A stretch of 64,000 bases of DNA from Sanguinoderma infundibulare (GCA_032821775.1 JAVLRN010000008.1:1178001-1242000); one strand, 5' to 3'. Shown: positions 10,854 through 21,226, counted from the first letter of the stretch. The notes: generated by a model from the letters alone, not told the origin. Made by a program: numbers and translations.

Positions 10854-11672
10854 CTAAGCCATAAGATCGACGATAAGACTGGAGCAAGAACTATCAGAGG
10901 TGCTCGTCGATCGGGCGGACCCGGCAGATGGGCCCTCCTCCCAAAGGTCCATTGCAGAAGTTGAACCAAATGTGAACATTCTCAGACTTATAAGGAGATA
11001 GAGCCCAGCAAACTCACCCTCTTCCACTCCGTCTGGCAGACCCTCGATGGCTGCAGTATTTCCGGGGACCAGAGGCGGCTTCGACAGACTCGACGTTGAC
11101 GACACCATCGCCGAGAGCCAATGCAGGAGAGTAGTGGCATCCGAAAAAGGGTTCACTGTTCGCCCTGACGGTGACAAGAGCAGTTGCAATGCCACGGATG
11201 AGCGTCAGCACAGGAGCATTGAAACAAACACTGAGCGATCGTACCTGCCGCCGAATCCAGACTTACTGGGCTTCACAGCAGCGGGCGCCGACACAGGTAC
11301 GGGCGGCTGCGAGCGGTACCACTCGTCAGGATCACGTCGCATCTGCCGAATTTCCTGCAAAGGCATAAGATCGTCGGGGCCCGTCTCGTCGTAGTCATCC
11401 TCCACAACGAGGCTGTACTCCGCGGCCTCCACGTTCAAGACAGGGACATCAGCCTTCGGGGGCGGTCGAGGTGACTCTCTAGATGCGAGGACCTGAGGGA
11501 CTTCCTCAATGTCGGTGTCCTTGTTGACGGCCCCGGGCTGCATTCCCACCTCATGCCCTTGCGGTTGAGCCACTGTGCGCTGAGCGACGGGGCGGCATGC
11601 ACGGGGCCGCGCGGCGCAAATGTTCTGAACGCTGTGGTTGAACTTGAAGAACTGAGTCCACCTCGATGTCAC
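10854..11672 (-). CDS. Hypothetical low-complexity protein, exon structure unclear
   Basis: Two minus-strand frames, 11672-11205 and 11195-10854, are joined by a plausible short intron. The first has a Pro/Glu/Asp-rich disordered region ending EYSLVVEDDYDETGPDDLMP then LQEIRQMRRDPDEWYRSQPP and a Pro/Ala-rich linker (VPVSAPAAVKPSKSGFGGRY). The second has NPFSDATTLLHWLS, a pattern common in disordered tails of fungal signalling or membrane proteins. No domain recognised. It is on the same strand as the acidic frame at 10554 and may be part of the same gene. Confidence 0.3.
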
Positions 11673-12748
11673 GGGTCAGCACGGAAGGAGGAACAGGCGC
11701 GACAACAGCCTCCTCGACAGAAGGGACGCGCTGTCTGCGAGGAAGACCTTCGACGGCTTTCAGCTCTAGCGCGGGATGGGTAGCTTTTCCAAGCTATCTG
11801 ACCGGGAAACGTCGACTGGCGTATCTTCTGAAGGAGTAGCGAGAGGCTCCTGAGCCCGAAGGACAGCTTCAAGAGGTCTGCCTAGGGGTGGGGCCTACTT
11901 CCGGTTCGCTGCGCGCTGGACTTGAACCTCAGTCGCGTTGGGAGCGGGCCATGAACTGTGATCAACGGCGTCAGTGTCAAGGCCGAAATACCAATGCGAG
12001 AATAGACTACGAACCGGTACCTTCATGTGCCCTTGCGGAGGCACTAGCTCCCGGCCAGAGGGCGGGGCTGGACTACTTATTCAAATATTGTCAGTAACGT
12101 ACTACTGCCATTGAAGCTGCATCGCGGAACAATCACCTAGGAAAAATCCGCTGTTGAATGTCAATGCCACAAAGATGTATCTGCAGATTATTCGCAGGAG
12201 CGTGGTACTCCGTGGGCGTTATGGTTTTGAAGCATATCACCGAGCGCTGCCACTGCCCAGGCCACTGGGTCCGGGTATCTGGGACTCGCCCGCGGCAGGC
12301 CAACGATAGAAGCGAGGCGGCTCGCGCGCGTTTTCCCAACCCTGTTTTGGCCAACGGAGTCGATTGTACGACCTCGCGAGGAAAACGAAAACAAAAAGGG
12401 AGAGGGAAAGGCCCAAAGGGAGAGAGGGTCGAGAGGCGCGGAGGAGCAGTCACAGCTAGTCACTGCCCGTCACGACCAGGTACATCATTTTGGTAAGCCC
12501 GATACCCTCGGAATCCGTCACTGGCAACCTACCACCAGCCTCTCCACCAGGCCTCCACCGACCCGGCGAACTCATCAGAGCCTTGGTCGACTACACCAAT
12601 GCGGCTTCCATACCGGATTACAACCGCGATCTGTCCTCGAGCTTGGTCATGATCAACTTGTACGAATCATACATATAGCACCCTCTGACGCGAGTGCGCG
12701 GATGCCCACCTTCAAGTCGCTCTCCATTTCCTCGCTTCTGCTCCAGTC
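11673..12748. other. Intergenic, no gene recognised
   Basis: No recognisable coding segment. The right end is the upstream region of the DUF6533 gene that starts at 12749. Confidence 0.4.
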
Positions 12749-14551
12749 ATGTCGAATTCCGATACAGCTGTGCTTATTGCTGGGTATAGTTCCATGTGAG
12801 TATTACTCTTCAGCTCTATCCCGTACTTACCCCATATTCTCTAGGCAAACACTGGATTATATCGTCACGGTCGCCGTCAGTGAGTGCGCCACAACATATG
12901 GCCTTGTTCGCACAGAAGTCATGATTTACGATGAACAGGCGTTATGATTTATGATTTCACCATCACCTTCGGTAAAGAGATTGACCTGTTCTGGAGGCGT
13001 AAGATGACCGTCTCGTCGGTTCTCTTTTTTCTCAACCGTTACATACCCTTGGTGGTTAATATACTCAGTATTCCGTTTCCATTTACGTCCCTGAATGCTC
13101 GAGTGCGTGCTGTTCCTTTATGTTATCAACTCCTGCTGACCTCACATCATTGTAGGCGTAAGGGATTAGCAACTCTCCGAGTAACACCTAAGCTCGCCGA
13201 GAGTCCAGTTGCAAAGCATATGATTGGAGCGGAGCGATCCTCGAGATACTCCAATATGTTCCGTGGGCCGGTACGTATCATTAGTATCTTCAACAGTATG
13301 AATACTGACCACTTCCTGCGTACCAAAAAGTATTTTCTGGCTTACGAACCTACGTGCTCGGTTCTCAGAACTGGGTGCTCGCCGCATTTGTCCTCATCCT
13401 CTCTCTCGCACCTGTGGTCGTCAACTACGTGAGTTACTTTCACGGGTATAGACAGGCCTCTTGCGAGAGGCAGGTTAAGCTAACACACGCATTCAAAGAC
13501 GAGGCTGGTCTATGTGGTCGTCTTCATGGACCCCTATTTCGGGTGCATTCAAGCCGCGAACATGACTGGTGCTGTGACAGAAGAGTGAGTACAGTATTGA
13601 AGCGAAATCAATTCTTACTGATGCAACGGAACGCCTCTGCTTCAGATGTGCGTACTATCTACCAGTTCCTGTAACACAGCATGTCGAAGCCAGAGGCTGA
13701 AGTCTGCGTCCCTAATTGTACCTAGTGCTACTCGTGTCTCGACTTTGCCTCATCACATCGGATCTGCTAGTCGTAGTCATCACTTGGGTTGTGACATACA
13801 AGAATGCCAGGGAGATGAAGCTGCTGGGCAGCACCACGTCTCTCTCGAGTGTCCTCTTCAGAAATGGTGTGCAAAGAATTCCCTCAACATAAATCAATCC
13901 ATTCAATGACTCACTTCTCGTTTACCAGGCGTCGTATACTTCATGTATGTTCTTTCCACCCAGACGGTCGTATTCCTTCGTGTGCTGACTGCATTCTAGT
14001 GTCTTGGGTATTATGAACACCCTTCATCTGGTTTTCACCCTGCGCTCAGTACGTATCGGTCTCAGCGGACTTCCATGTCGCATGCGCTCAGGCTTCACGC
14101 AGATTCTCGTCGACACAGATGGAGCGCATAGAGCGAGCGACATCGCACGCTTCACCGAACCGTACGTCCGCCTCGGCTCCATCGCGCCGTTCCAACCCGT
14201 TAACCCTCCTCCGCATCTGCATCCAGAATCACCGCCATCCTCATCTCGCGCTTCCTCATCGACCTCCAAGAAGCCGCCCACGACAAGGCCCACCAGCACT
14301 CCCTCTCATCTGTCCAGATTGGCAGCATCGACTTCAACCGGGTTCTCGGCTCCCTTACCTCCTCGCTCGCCGCCCCGGGGGAGGCCAGCCCAGAGGGCGA
14401 AGAATACGACGGCCGCTCGGATCCAGCCACCGCTGTGTTTGAGAAAAACAGGGCAAACTTGGGATTGGGGTCAGACGACCGGGATCGGGCCAGTTCATAC
14501 TCTGAGCCAGCCAATTGGCAGACGTCCTCGAGCGCGGTCAACTCATGTTGA
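12749..14551 (+). CDS. DUF6533 multi-pass membrane protein, many short introns
   Basis: A member of the DUF6533 integral membrane family, abundant in Agaricomycetes and of unknown function. The start MSNSDTAVLIAGYSS lies at 12749. Exons 12749-12795, 12845-12879 and then 12939 onward join in frame to give YIVTVAVSVMIYDFTITFGK then EIDLFWRRKMTVSSVLFFLN, the family's hallmark N-terminal block. Later exons encode GAILEILQYVPWA (about 13230), VFSGLRTYVLGSQNWVLAAF (about 13331), TRLVYVVVFMDPYFGCIQAA (about 13497), LCLITSDLLVVVITWVVTYK (about 13740) and VLGIMNTLHLVFTLRS (about 14000). The last exon carries ITAILISRFLIDLQEAAHDK and an acidic/serine-rich tail ending AVNSC at 14551. Two junctions (near 13068-13195 and 13650-13730) could not be placed confidently, so mild decay or non-standard splicing is possible. 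Confidence 0.8.
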
Positions 14552-15097
14552 TTCAGACGCGAACTTATGTGCTTCTAGCCCCCACCCAGGGCGTGCACAC
14601 CTACGGGCGCTTCCTTGGCACGGGATATTCTTGATGATAGATTCGTAGACCGCCGGTTGGTTGCGAATAGCCACATGTATGTGCACGTCCGAGTCCCGGG
14701 ATATGCTCCATAGAATACCCAAGCGGCAAGCTTGTCCATCTCTACCATGACGTTCTTGAAGTTCGGCGGGTTCACCGTGACCAGACCGAACTCGAGCCTC
14801 CGGATAATCGTCCTCACGCCCATTTTGCTGCTTGGCACGCCCATGAACAGAGTGGGTTATGCCCTCGTACGATCTGACGGGAGAGTGCCTTCCTATTCGT
14901 CGGGCTGTGACCACCGACGGCCACCATTGTCCTCGAAATAGAAGTCACACAGCCTAGAAGAGTAGCAAACCTACAATGTACCCTACAATGCTCATAGCTA
15001 TAATACACATTTGCGCACTTCGACGTCGAGAGACCCGTCATGCACATTTTACGCACTTCGACATCCCCAAGAGACTCGTCAATCGGCCCGACGCCCG
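14552..15097. other. Convergent intergenic region
   Basis: Lies between the 3' ends of the DUF6533 gene (+) and the DUF4243 gene (-). A minus-strand frame at 14575-14844 (MGVPSSKMGVRTIIRRLEFG, then LVTVNPPNFKNVMVEMDKLA) has protein-like composition and could be a gene remnant, but I cannot name a family. Confidence 0.35.
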
Positions 15098-16896
15098 TCA
15101 GTCATGGAAGAACGCGTCGAAATCCCAACCCCCCTCCGCCTCTCCCTCCCGCATCCACCCCATTCGGCCGAGAGCTAACCCCGCCGTGCGCACGAACAGC
15201 GACCCGTCCAGCCGCTCCGCGCCCTCCAGCTCCACGCCGAGCTTCTTGAAGTGGCCCTCGCGCACCGTCCCGTACAGCGACGCGAAGTGCGCGAGCGACC
15301 GCTGCAGCTTGCACAGGTGGTCGTCTGGGTGCATCACCGTGCTCTGCACGACCGCGAGCCACGGGTTCGGCGTCGGATTCTCGGGGACGAGCGTGCCGTC
15401 CGCGGGCCTCTTCGCGTTGCGGTCGCTCGGCGGCGCCGGCCTCGGGTTGACGGAGTCGTAGAACTCGGCGATGGGGAGCGGCGGGCGGCCGCGCGCGACA
15501 TAGAGGGCGAGTGTGTTCAGGAGGTACGTGCGGAGGAGGATGGCGGTCGACGTCGGCGACAGGTACGTCACGAGCGAGGGGAGGAAGAGCGCGGACGTCA
15601 CCAGATGCACGCTGCGCAACCGTGTCCACGTCAGTGAGAGTCTCGGGCGAAAGTGCGCCGGAAGCACTTACTAGAAGAAGTCGCCGTTGAACTTTCCGTT
15701 CTTCGTCTTCTTCCGTCCCCAGAAGCCGCCCACGCCGAAGATGACGACGTTCGTCCAGAATAGCTCTTCGATCTTGCTCTCGACCTCCTGCGTGTTCGTC
15801 CCGTCCACCGTCCAATCCTTCATCAGCTCGGCGAGTGCCTCCCCGCGCAGGTGCAACACGCGCTCGAGCGATGTATCCTCTTCGCCGCGCTCCGGCGGCG
15901 GAAGCCCGATCGTCTTGTAGGAGTAGTAGTCATCCTTTAGGACCCGCGAGACGAGAGAGAGCGCATGGACACTCGTGCGCCTCTCCACGATGGGCTGCGC
16001 AGCGACACGGAATTGGTCGAGCACGAGCGAAGGAAGGAGAGATGTGATGCGGGACACAGTCGTCTTTGCCGCATCCGACGCCGCTGCCCCAGCATACTCC
16101 CATAGTGTACGAGGGGTGAGAGTCGCCGCGGTCGTTAGGTGCACGGCCGTTTCCGCGAGCCCTGCGCCGAATGCGTTAGTCGATTCACGGGCGCATTGTA
16201 CAGATCGCGATGGGACGAACCTTCCGCGAACATGCCCAAGAGTCCAAACTCGGCGCCGTAACCAGTGTGGATGAGCGGATGCAGGAGGCCAGAGAAGAAT
16301 CGGTTGGTCATGTCCATCGGCGACTGACCAGACAACGGGGCCTCGATATTCGCTTTCGGCGAGAAGATGTACTCCTCGAACGTTGCTGCTGGGCCCCTCT
16401 CCAAGAGAACTCTCGTGAAGAACTGCAGATACGCCCGGTAATATCTGTTGCGAACCATTAGCACTTAGCAGTGTCGCAGTACATCCGACTCACTCCTCTT
16501 TGCCAAGATGCTCATGGAAGTTCGCTTCAGTGATCGGCCCAGGAGAGTCGAACTGGGGGCGCTGATACGAGGCATTGTGCTTGTAAGCGGCCTCGATGAG
16601 GGGCCCGTCCGCGCCGAGGTGGTATATGGCAAGAAGCTGGTGCGAGGCGTGACTGTGTACTTCCATAAGCAATCTCGGAGGGAAGACGTGCTTGTGCAGA
16701 CGACTCACTTGTGGAAACGCTTGAAGTTGAAGAAGATGTGCCACTTGACGTGGTTGTCCTTCAATGTCTTCTGTAAAGCGGCCGCAGTCTGGGGCGTGCT
16801 CCCCGGGAAGCGTTCAGGAGCCTGGGCAGACGGCGCTGGAGCGGGAACGGGGAACAGCTTGTTCAGTGTTTCATCGATTGTTGTTTGTTCAGTCAT
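15098..16896 (-). CDS. DUF4243 / questin-oxidase-like protein, copy 1, 524 aa
   Basis: A member of the questin oxidase-like (DUF4243, AflY-type) family. Characterised relatives open or oxidise aromatic polyketide rings; the substrate here is unknown. Five exons: 16896-16709, 16652-16494, 16444-16221, 16161-15672 and 15611-15098, total 1575 nt. Family blocks in order: LKDNHVKWHIFFNFKRFHNH (about 45-64), HQLLAIYHLGADGPLIEAAY (about 67-86), FEEYIFSPKAN, NRFFSGLLHPLIHTGYGAEF-GLLGMFAEGLAE, TNVVIFGVGGFWGRKK, VHLVTSALFLPSLVTYLSP, VARGRPPLPIAEFY and PNPWLAVVQSTVMHPDDHLC. The His-containing blocks (HNHASH, HPLIH, HLVT) are kept, so it is probably active. The exon pattern matches copy 2 at 36786. An upstream in-frame ATG exists at 16941. 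Confidence 0.9.
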
Positions 16897-17515
16897 TGTG
16901 TGCAAAATTGTGGGGGGATGGTGATGAGAGTGGGAAGGCAACTAGGAGGGAAAGGAGGGGAAGGAGGCCTGGCCGCAATGCAAGGTTAACGTTACGCATG
17001 GATCATCTGCCCACGCTGTAATGCAATGACGTCAAATGACGAGCACCTGAGGCCTGAGAGACGAGTGCTTACATGTACAGAAGCACAGGATGGGAGCTTC
17101 CGTTGTCGGAAATGGGAGTTTGCGTTGCCAGCCGCCATTCAATCAGGGGAAACTCACGCATGTTGTCCGCTTAATGCCCCCTCTGTCAGTATGTTGATAT
17201 GGCAATCCTCCAGTTCGAAACTGAACACACTGATCGGCATAAGTCATGGCCTGCAAGTGGATACAGTTAGCGAGGCAAACCGCGTGAAGTGGTGTATGTG
17301 TATTGCTCACCATTGCGTCTCCATCAGTCCCAGTGTGGCAGATCTTGTCAGTAGCATCCAGGTGTTATGGCCAGAAGCAGAAGGGAACGAGAGAGATAGT
17401 CTAATTCGATGTCTTCCATCTGCCGAACATAGTGGGACGAAAGAGAAGGGGATGAGCGAATCGTGCAGTCTAAGGTAACTACGTCCAGATCAATATTTCC
17501 GGCATCCCGGTTCAT
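16897..17515. other. Upstream region of DUF4243 copy 1; no gene
   Basis: Promoter side of the oxidase gene. A TGACGTCA palindrome (a CRE/bZIP-type site) lies at about 17028-17035 and could be a regulatory site. The plus-strand frame at 17026-17478 has no recognised feature. Confidence 0.4.
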
Positions 17516-17617
17516 GCTTGAATGGCTCAGCTGGTTAGAGCGCAGGTCTCATACTGCTGTATGACCACCACGTGGTGGGCAATCCTGAGGTCGTGAGTTC
17601 GATCCTCACTCCGAGCA
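17516..17617 (+). tRNA. tRNA-Met (CAT) with a 28-nt intron
   Basis: The tRNA starts GCTTGAATGGCTCAGCTGG (A box TGGCTCAGCTGG) and ends with the T arm GTGAG-TTCGATC-CTCAC followed by TCCGAGCA. The D stem is GCTC/GAGC. The anticodon loop reads CTCATA then, after the intron, A, giving anticodon CAT. A 28-nt intron beginning CTGCTGTATGACC sits one base 3' of the anticodon, the usual nuclear position. Mature length without the intron is 74 nt. The acceptor stem has one A-C mismatch at the sixth pair. Because it has an internal intron and elongator-like arms, I call elongator Met rather than initiator. Confidence 0.9.
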
Positions 17618-17818
17618 CGGGTCTTTCTTGGTGACACCTTTTTGCTCAACCAGGGGGCTGACGACGAGCGTCGGTCCTCATGAACACAGACAACGGACTG
17701 GATTATGAAGCTCAGCGCTCAGGGCCCGCGAGCAAGTGTCAAAGCCCTCGTTTCCGTCGCAAGGCCACGTACGAGTACCTGCTATTATTAGCGAATACAT
17801 GGTGACTGTGACTCGGAG

Positions 17819-18654
17819 TTACGTAGACTTCTTCACAAATCGCCCAGTACGGTGCCAGAATAAATGCTCCTCCTCCTCGTCGGGCTTCCCCCACACGCGT
17901 CCCTCCGCCCACGCGTCCATCTTCTCGATCCAGACGTGTGTGGGGCGATCGATGCGGCATCCGTCCATCACATAAACCCACACCGGTGTCCAGAACCGCT
18001 GCCACCACGCGACGTCCTCGCGCGGGCTCAGGACGTGCTCGTAGAAGAGTAGCGTGCCCCCGGGCTTGAGCACCGTCCGCACGAGGGCGTCCAGCGTCTG
18101 CTCCGGGTCCGGGATGGAGCAGAGCGACAGGATGGAGACGAGGGTGTCGACCGCGTGCGCGCCGCCGAGAGCGGACACGACCAGCGCGGTCTGCTCGGCG
18201 CCGTAGGGGAGGATGAGCAGCGTCCCGGCGTCCTCCGTGAACCCCTTCTTGGAGGCGGTGGCGCGGATTTCGGCGTGCATGAGCGCGACGTATTTGGTGA
18301 CCTTGGTCGGGTCGAGGTAGAGCGCCGTGTGCCCGTGGCCTGCAAACGAGTCCGAGAGATGAACGACACGCACACGTGAACTAACCGTGAAGAAGCGGAC
18401 GACTCACCAGCTCCGATGTCTAGCACGACACCATAGGAATTCGCGGGAAGGAGCTCTTCCTTGGCGGGACGGGCGTTGGCGTCGATCCCGTCGCCGTATA
18501 GCTTCCACACATGCGCCATGAAAACGCGCGAGACCTCGCGTGGCTGGAAAACGAGGAGGGGGTTCTTCAAGAGCGCCACCAGCGTAGGCACGAACGCCGT
18601 GCGGGTTGCGCACTGGAGGTGCCAGAGGAGTCCGAAGGCTGCAGAGAACTTCAT
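17819..18654 (-). CDS. SAM-dependent methyltransferase, class I, 255 aa
   Basis: A small-molecule type methyltransferase with a Rossmann fold, similar in layout to methyltransferase-type-11/METTL7-like proteins. Two exons, 18654-18408 and 18339-17819, total 768 nt. The intron splits motif I, VVLDIGAG|GHGHTALYLDP (about 76-93), the SAM-binding glycine loop. Later blocks are VDTLVSILSLCSIPDPEQTL (motif II region, about 148-167) and LKPGGTLLFYEHVLSPREDV (motif III region, about 176-195), followed by WWQRFWTPVWVYVMDGCRID (about 198-217). The first ~30 residues are hydrophobic (FSAAFGLLWHLQCATRTAFV) and may be a membrane anchor. The substrate cannot be told. It sits 0.9 kb from the DUF4243 oxidase start and on the same strand, so a shared tailoring role is possible but unproven. 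Confidence 0.88.
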
Positions 18655-19097
18655 GGGGATATGTGATTGGTGGTGGAACAGGGCGAAGGGCCGTCTCCAT
18701 GAACGTGGACCGCTGCGGTCACAGCACGGTGTCTTGTGACTTCAAGTTCGAAGTTCGCTCATGGGAAAACGTCGTCGGAACAGGCCACTTTCGGGGTTGA
18801 CCAATCGCGAGGCAAAGCTGGCGCGGACGCGCTGGTATTTGTCCGGCTTCTAGGTAAACGGAGTGTGGTTAAACTGACCTTCTTGCTACCAGGATGACGA
18901 AGGAGTGGGATGATACGGAGTGCGGTCACTACGGATGTATTTTGAAGCGAAGGAGAAGATGAGAAGGCAAAGGAATAACTGGGATGCGATGTACTAATAC
19001 GCAACGGAAGACCTCGCCATCGACCATGCATGACGTGCGTACCTCCACCGGGATGCCAATTTCGACCAGCTAATTAAACTCCCCGGCCTCCGCGAAC
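18655..19097. other. Upstream region of methyltransferase; no gene
   Basis: Promoter side of the methyltransferase. Short frames only, none recognised. It ends at the left border of the TA-flanked element. Confidence 0.4.
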
Positions 19098-19126
19098 TAC
19101 AGTAATTCACTGGTCCTTTGTACACC

Positions 19127-19547
19127 ACCGGTCCTTTGTACAACGACGATTTATGACCGCCCCCTTCCAATTCCGGACTCAAAAAGCATCCTACAACGTA
19201 TGTATACCTTATGGGCCCTTATGTCCGAATTTTGGGGCCGGCACCTGTCCTAGAAATTGGAAGGGAGTGGATTTCGAGTCCAAAAAAGGCCGATTTTTAG
19301 GTTTTCACCAATGATGCCACCAATACCCAACCGACAACTCTGATACTTCGAAATTATGGCATCTAGGTAGTTTTAAGTGTCGTTCCAAATGTTTTTGGGT
19401 CCTCCGTTGAGTACCACCTAGAGGAGAGGTAAAAGCATTGGACATATCGTTTCGTCGAGCGCTAAAGGCGACAAATTGCCCGATATAGGTAGAATTGCAC
19501 CTATAAGAGGATATTTTGAGCGTAAGCGAGCTGTACAAAGGACCGGT
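19127..19547. repeat. Internal inverted-repeat pair (about 420 bp unit)
   Basis: The 16-mer ACCGGTCCTTTGTACA at 19127-19142 recurs exactly in reverse complement at 19532-19547. It is a variant of the outer terminal repeat, so this is either a nested sibling MITE or a rearranged end of the larger element. No coding frame is supported inside. Confidence 0.55.
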
Positions 19548-19669
19548 CCGGGAGGGCCGATAACAGCCTTCGCAACTGATAGGCCACGATTTCAACAACA
19601 CGCAGGGAGTACACTGCGAAAGGTAGGTATTCAGTCATATGGATACATCGCTAGTGGTACTCATCCAAC

Positions 19670-19815
19670 CTAGGGATGCATCCGTACTACGGATGATAGA
19701 TGCATCCATTTTACACGACTTACCATGCAGAATGGATGCATCCATTCTGCTCAAATGATCATGTATAACAGATGCATCCATTATACTCGAATTATCGTGT
19801 ATAATGGATGCATCC
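19670..19815. repeat. Array of palindromic ATGCATCC motifs
   Basis: Five close copies of an RATGCATCC-centred palindrome occur in about 145 bp, for example GGATGCATCCGTA, AGATGCATCCATT, a perfect 24-bp palindrome centred on 19740 (core AATGGATGCATCCATT), CAGATGCATCCATTATA and TATAATGGATGCATCC. More diverged copies follow at about 19888-19915 and near 20973-21020. Each unit can form a small hairpin. Confidence 0.7.
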
Positions 19816-19953
19816 TGACTTGCACACAGGGTGGCGTGACCATCGGACGTGAGAACCACCGTCGGGAGAGCAGAGTCAGTTCGTCCAATGCATCCATGCA
19901 CATTACAGATGCATTCTGTGATAGCCGCCCATCCAACAGCCAAATGTCTGAAC

Positions 19954-20030
19954 AAAAGCACTCACCGGGATTTGAACCACCGACCTCCAGCAACCCAGTA
20001 AGCACATGAGCCAATTTGACCACTGAACTA
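19954..20030 (-). other. tRNA-derived Pol III promoter module, left arm
   Basis: The mirror copy of the module in the right arm: B box at 19968-19978 and A box at 20020-20030 read on the minus strand. The two modules point away from each other, each reading outwards. Confidence 0.6.
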
Positions 20031-20856
20031 ACATGCCTTTTCCACTTATTTTAAGTAATCAATCTATATAGTGAAAGTCAGCCGCCCAACCCTTCGGCCA
20101 TGTTCCTTTCCAATAGGGAAGGTCCCTATTAAGCATATGTTCTTGGAGCTGTTCTGAGGTCAATACTAATCCGATTTTGTTCGTTTTAGGCTTGTTTTGT
20201 TCGTGCTTTTAAGGTAGTTTCAACGCGTCCAACAGTATATTATTAGGTGAGCTATTGACTGCTCTATCAGGCATACAATGGTCGCCTCAAGCAGGTAAAG
20301 AATGATGTATATCTCTATCGATTCTCCACGTATCTATTCGTGCAATGGCTCGTTGGAACCGAGTTACGAACGCGGTTCCAACGAGCCCTTGAACGTATGA
20401 ATCCGTCCATCCGTTGCTGAGATATGCTGACCCTCTCCTCCTGCCAGGAGGACAGGTTGCCATATCTCAGCAACGGATGGACGGATTCATACGTTCAAGG
20501 GCTCGTTGGAACCGCGTTCGTAACTCGGTTCCAACGAGCCATTGCACGAATAGATACGTGGAGAATCGATAGAGATATACATCATTCTTTACCTGCTTGA
20601 GGCGACCATTGTATGCCTGATAGAGCAGTCAATAGCTCACCTAATAATATACTGTTGGACGCGTTGAAACTACCTTAAAAGCACGAACAAAACAAGCCTA
20701 AAACGAACAAAATCGGATTAGTATTGACCTCAGAACAGCTCCAAGAACATATGCTTAATAGGGACCTTCCCTATTGGAAAGGAACATGGCCGAAGGGTTG
20801 GGCGGCTGACTTTCACTATATAGATTGATTACTTAAAATAAGTGGAAAAGGCATGT

Positions 20857-20933
20857 TAGTTCAGTGGTCAAATTGGCTCATGTGCTTACTGGGTTGCTGG
20901 AGGTCGGTGGTTCAAATCCCGGTGAGTGCTTTT
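20857..20933 (+). other. tRNA-derived Pol III promoter module, right arm
   Basis: A perfect A-box match TAGTTCAGTGG (20857-20867) and a perfect B-box match GGTTCAAATCC (20909-20919) are 41 bp apart, and a T4 run (20930-20933) follows as a possible terminator. The sequence between does not fold into a convincing cloverleaf, so I read it as a tRNA-derived (SINE-like) module rather than a working tRNA gene. Confidence 0.6.
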
Positions 20934-21226
20934 GTTCAGACATTTGGCTGTTGGATGGGCGGCTATCACAGAATGCATCCGTAATGTGCACGGATGCATC
21001 TGTAATGCTACGGATGCATCCCACGGTTGGATGAGCACCGTGTGGGATGCTTCCGAGTGACTGAAGCTGCTCGCGAAAGTGTGGGGTATGATAGTTCATA
21101 CATCACTTTTATTGTCCATGTGACCTGATTGATGAACAGACCAGGGTGGAAGTAAGGATCAAGTGAACTAGGATTTGTTGTACAAAGGACTGGTGAATTA
21201 CTGTATTGCCTTGGATACGTGTGCGT

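Larger units (their letters stand above)
19890..20997. repeat. Near-perfect inverted repeat, arms ~537 bp, 34-bp spacer
   Basis: Bases about 19890-20426 are the reverse complement of about 20461-20997. Reading across several hundred bases I found no mismatch in the inner ~500 bp; mismatches appear only towards the outer ends. The 34-bp spacer itself contains CCTCCTGCCAGGAGG, a small hairpin, so the whole forms an almost continuous palindrome. Arms carry no protein-coding frame I can support. Such a palindrome is either a fold-back transposon or a recent inverted duplication. Confidence 0.92.
19654..21043. mobile_element. Fold-back element with ends GGTNCTCATCCAACC
   Basis: The left edge GGTACTCATCCAACC (about 19654) followed by a GGATGCATCCGTA block recurs in reverse complement at the right edge, TACGGATGCATCC then GGTTGGATGAGCACC (about 21012-21043). 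Between them lie the long palindromic arms. The left subterminal part is about 175 bp longer than the right because of extra GGATGCATCC-type units. I could not find a clear target-site duplication. Confidence 0.5.
19098..21205. mobile_element. TA-flanked non-autonomous DNA element with nested repeats
   Basis: Terminal inverted repeats of 27 bp bound this region. The left end is TACAGTAATTCACTGGTCCT and on to TTTGTACA (19098-19124); the right end is its reverse complement with two mismatches, finishing GTGAATTACTGTA at 21205. Both ends carry TA outside CAGTAATTC, as expected for a Tc1/mariner-type insertion that duplicates TA. No transposase frame lies inside, so the element would be non-autonomous. 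It contains a second inverted-repeat pair (19127-19142 and 19532-19547), an array of GGATGCATCC palindromes and a large fold-back repeat. Whether the outer pair moves as a unit is an inference. Confidence 0.6.

Noticed and set aside
14004..14648. A 214-codon plus-strand frame at the end of the DUF6533 gene
   Set aside because: Starts in the real exon (VLGIMNTLHLVF) but runs through an intron into a Ser/Pro-rich wrong frame; the true continuation ITAILISRFLIDLQEA lies in another frame.
17026..17478. 150-codon plus-strand ORF upstream of tRNA-Met
   Set aside because: No recognisable feature, and no conserved segments in any frame.
19670..19815. CRISPR-like array
   Set aside because: Units are short palindromes with irregular similar spacers in a eukaryotic transposon context; no direct-repeat/spacer architecture.
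20851..20930. A functional tRNA gene in the palindrome arm
   Set aside because: A and B boxes are perfect, but acceptor, D and T stems do not pair well enough for a cloverleaf.
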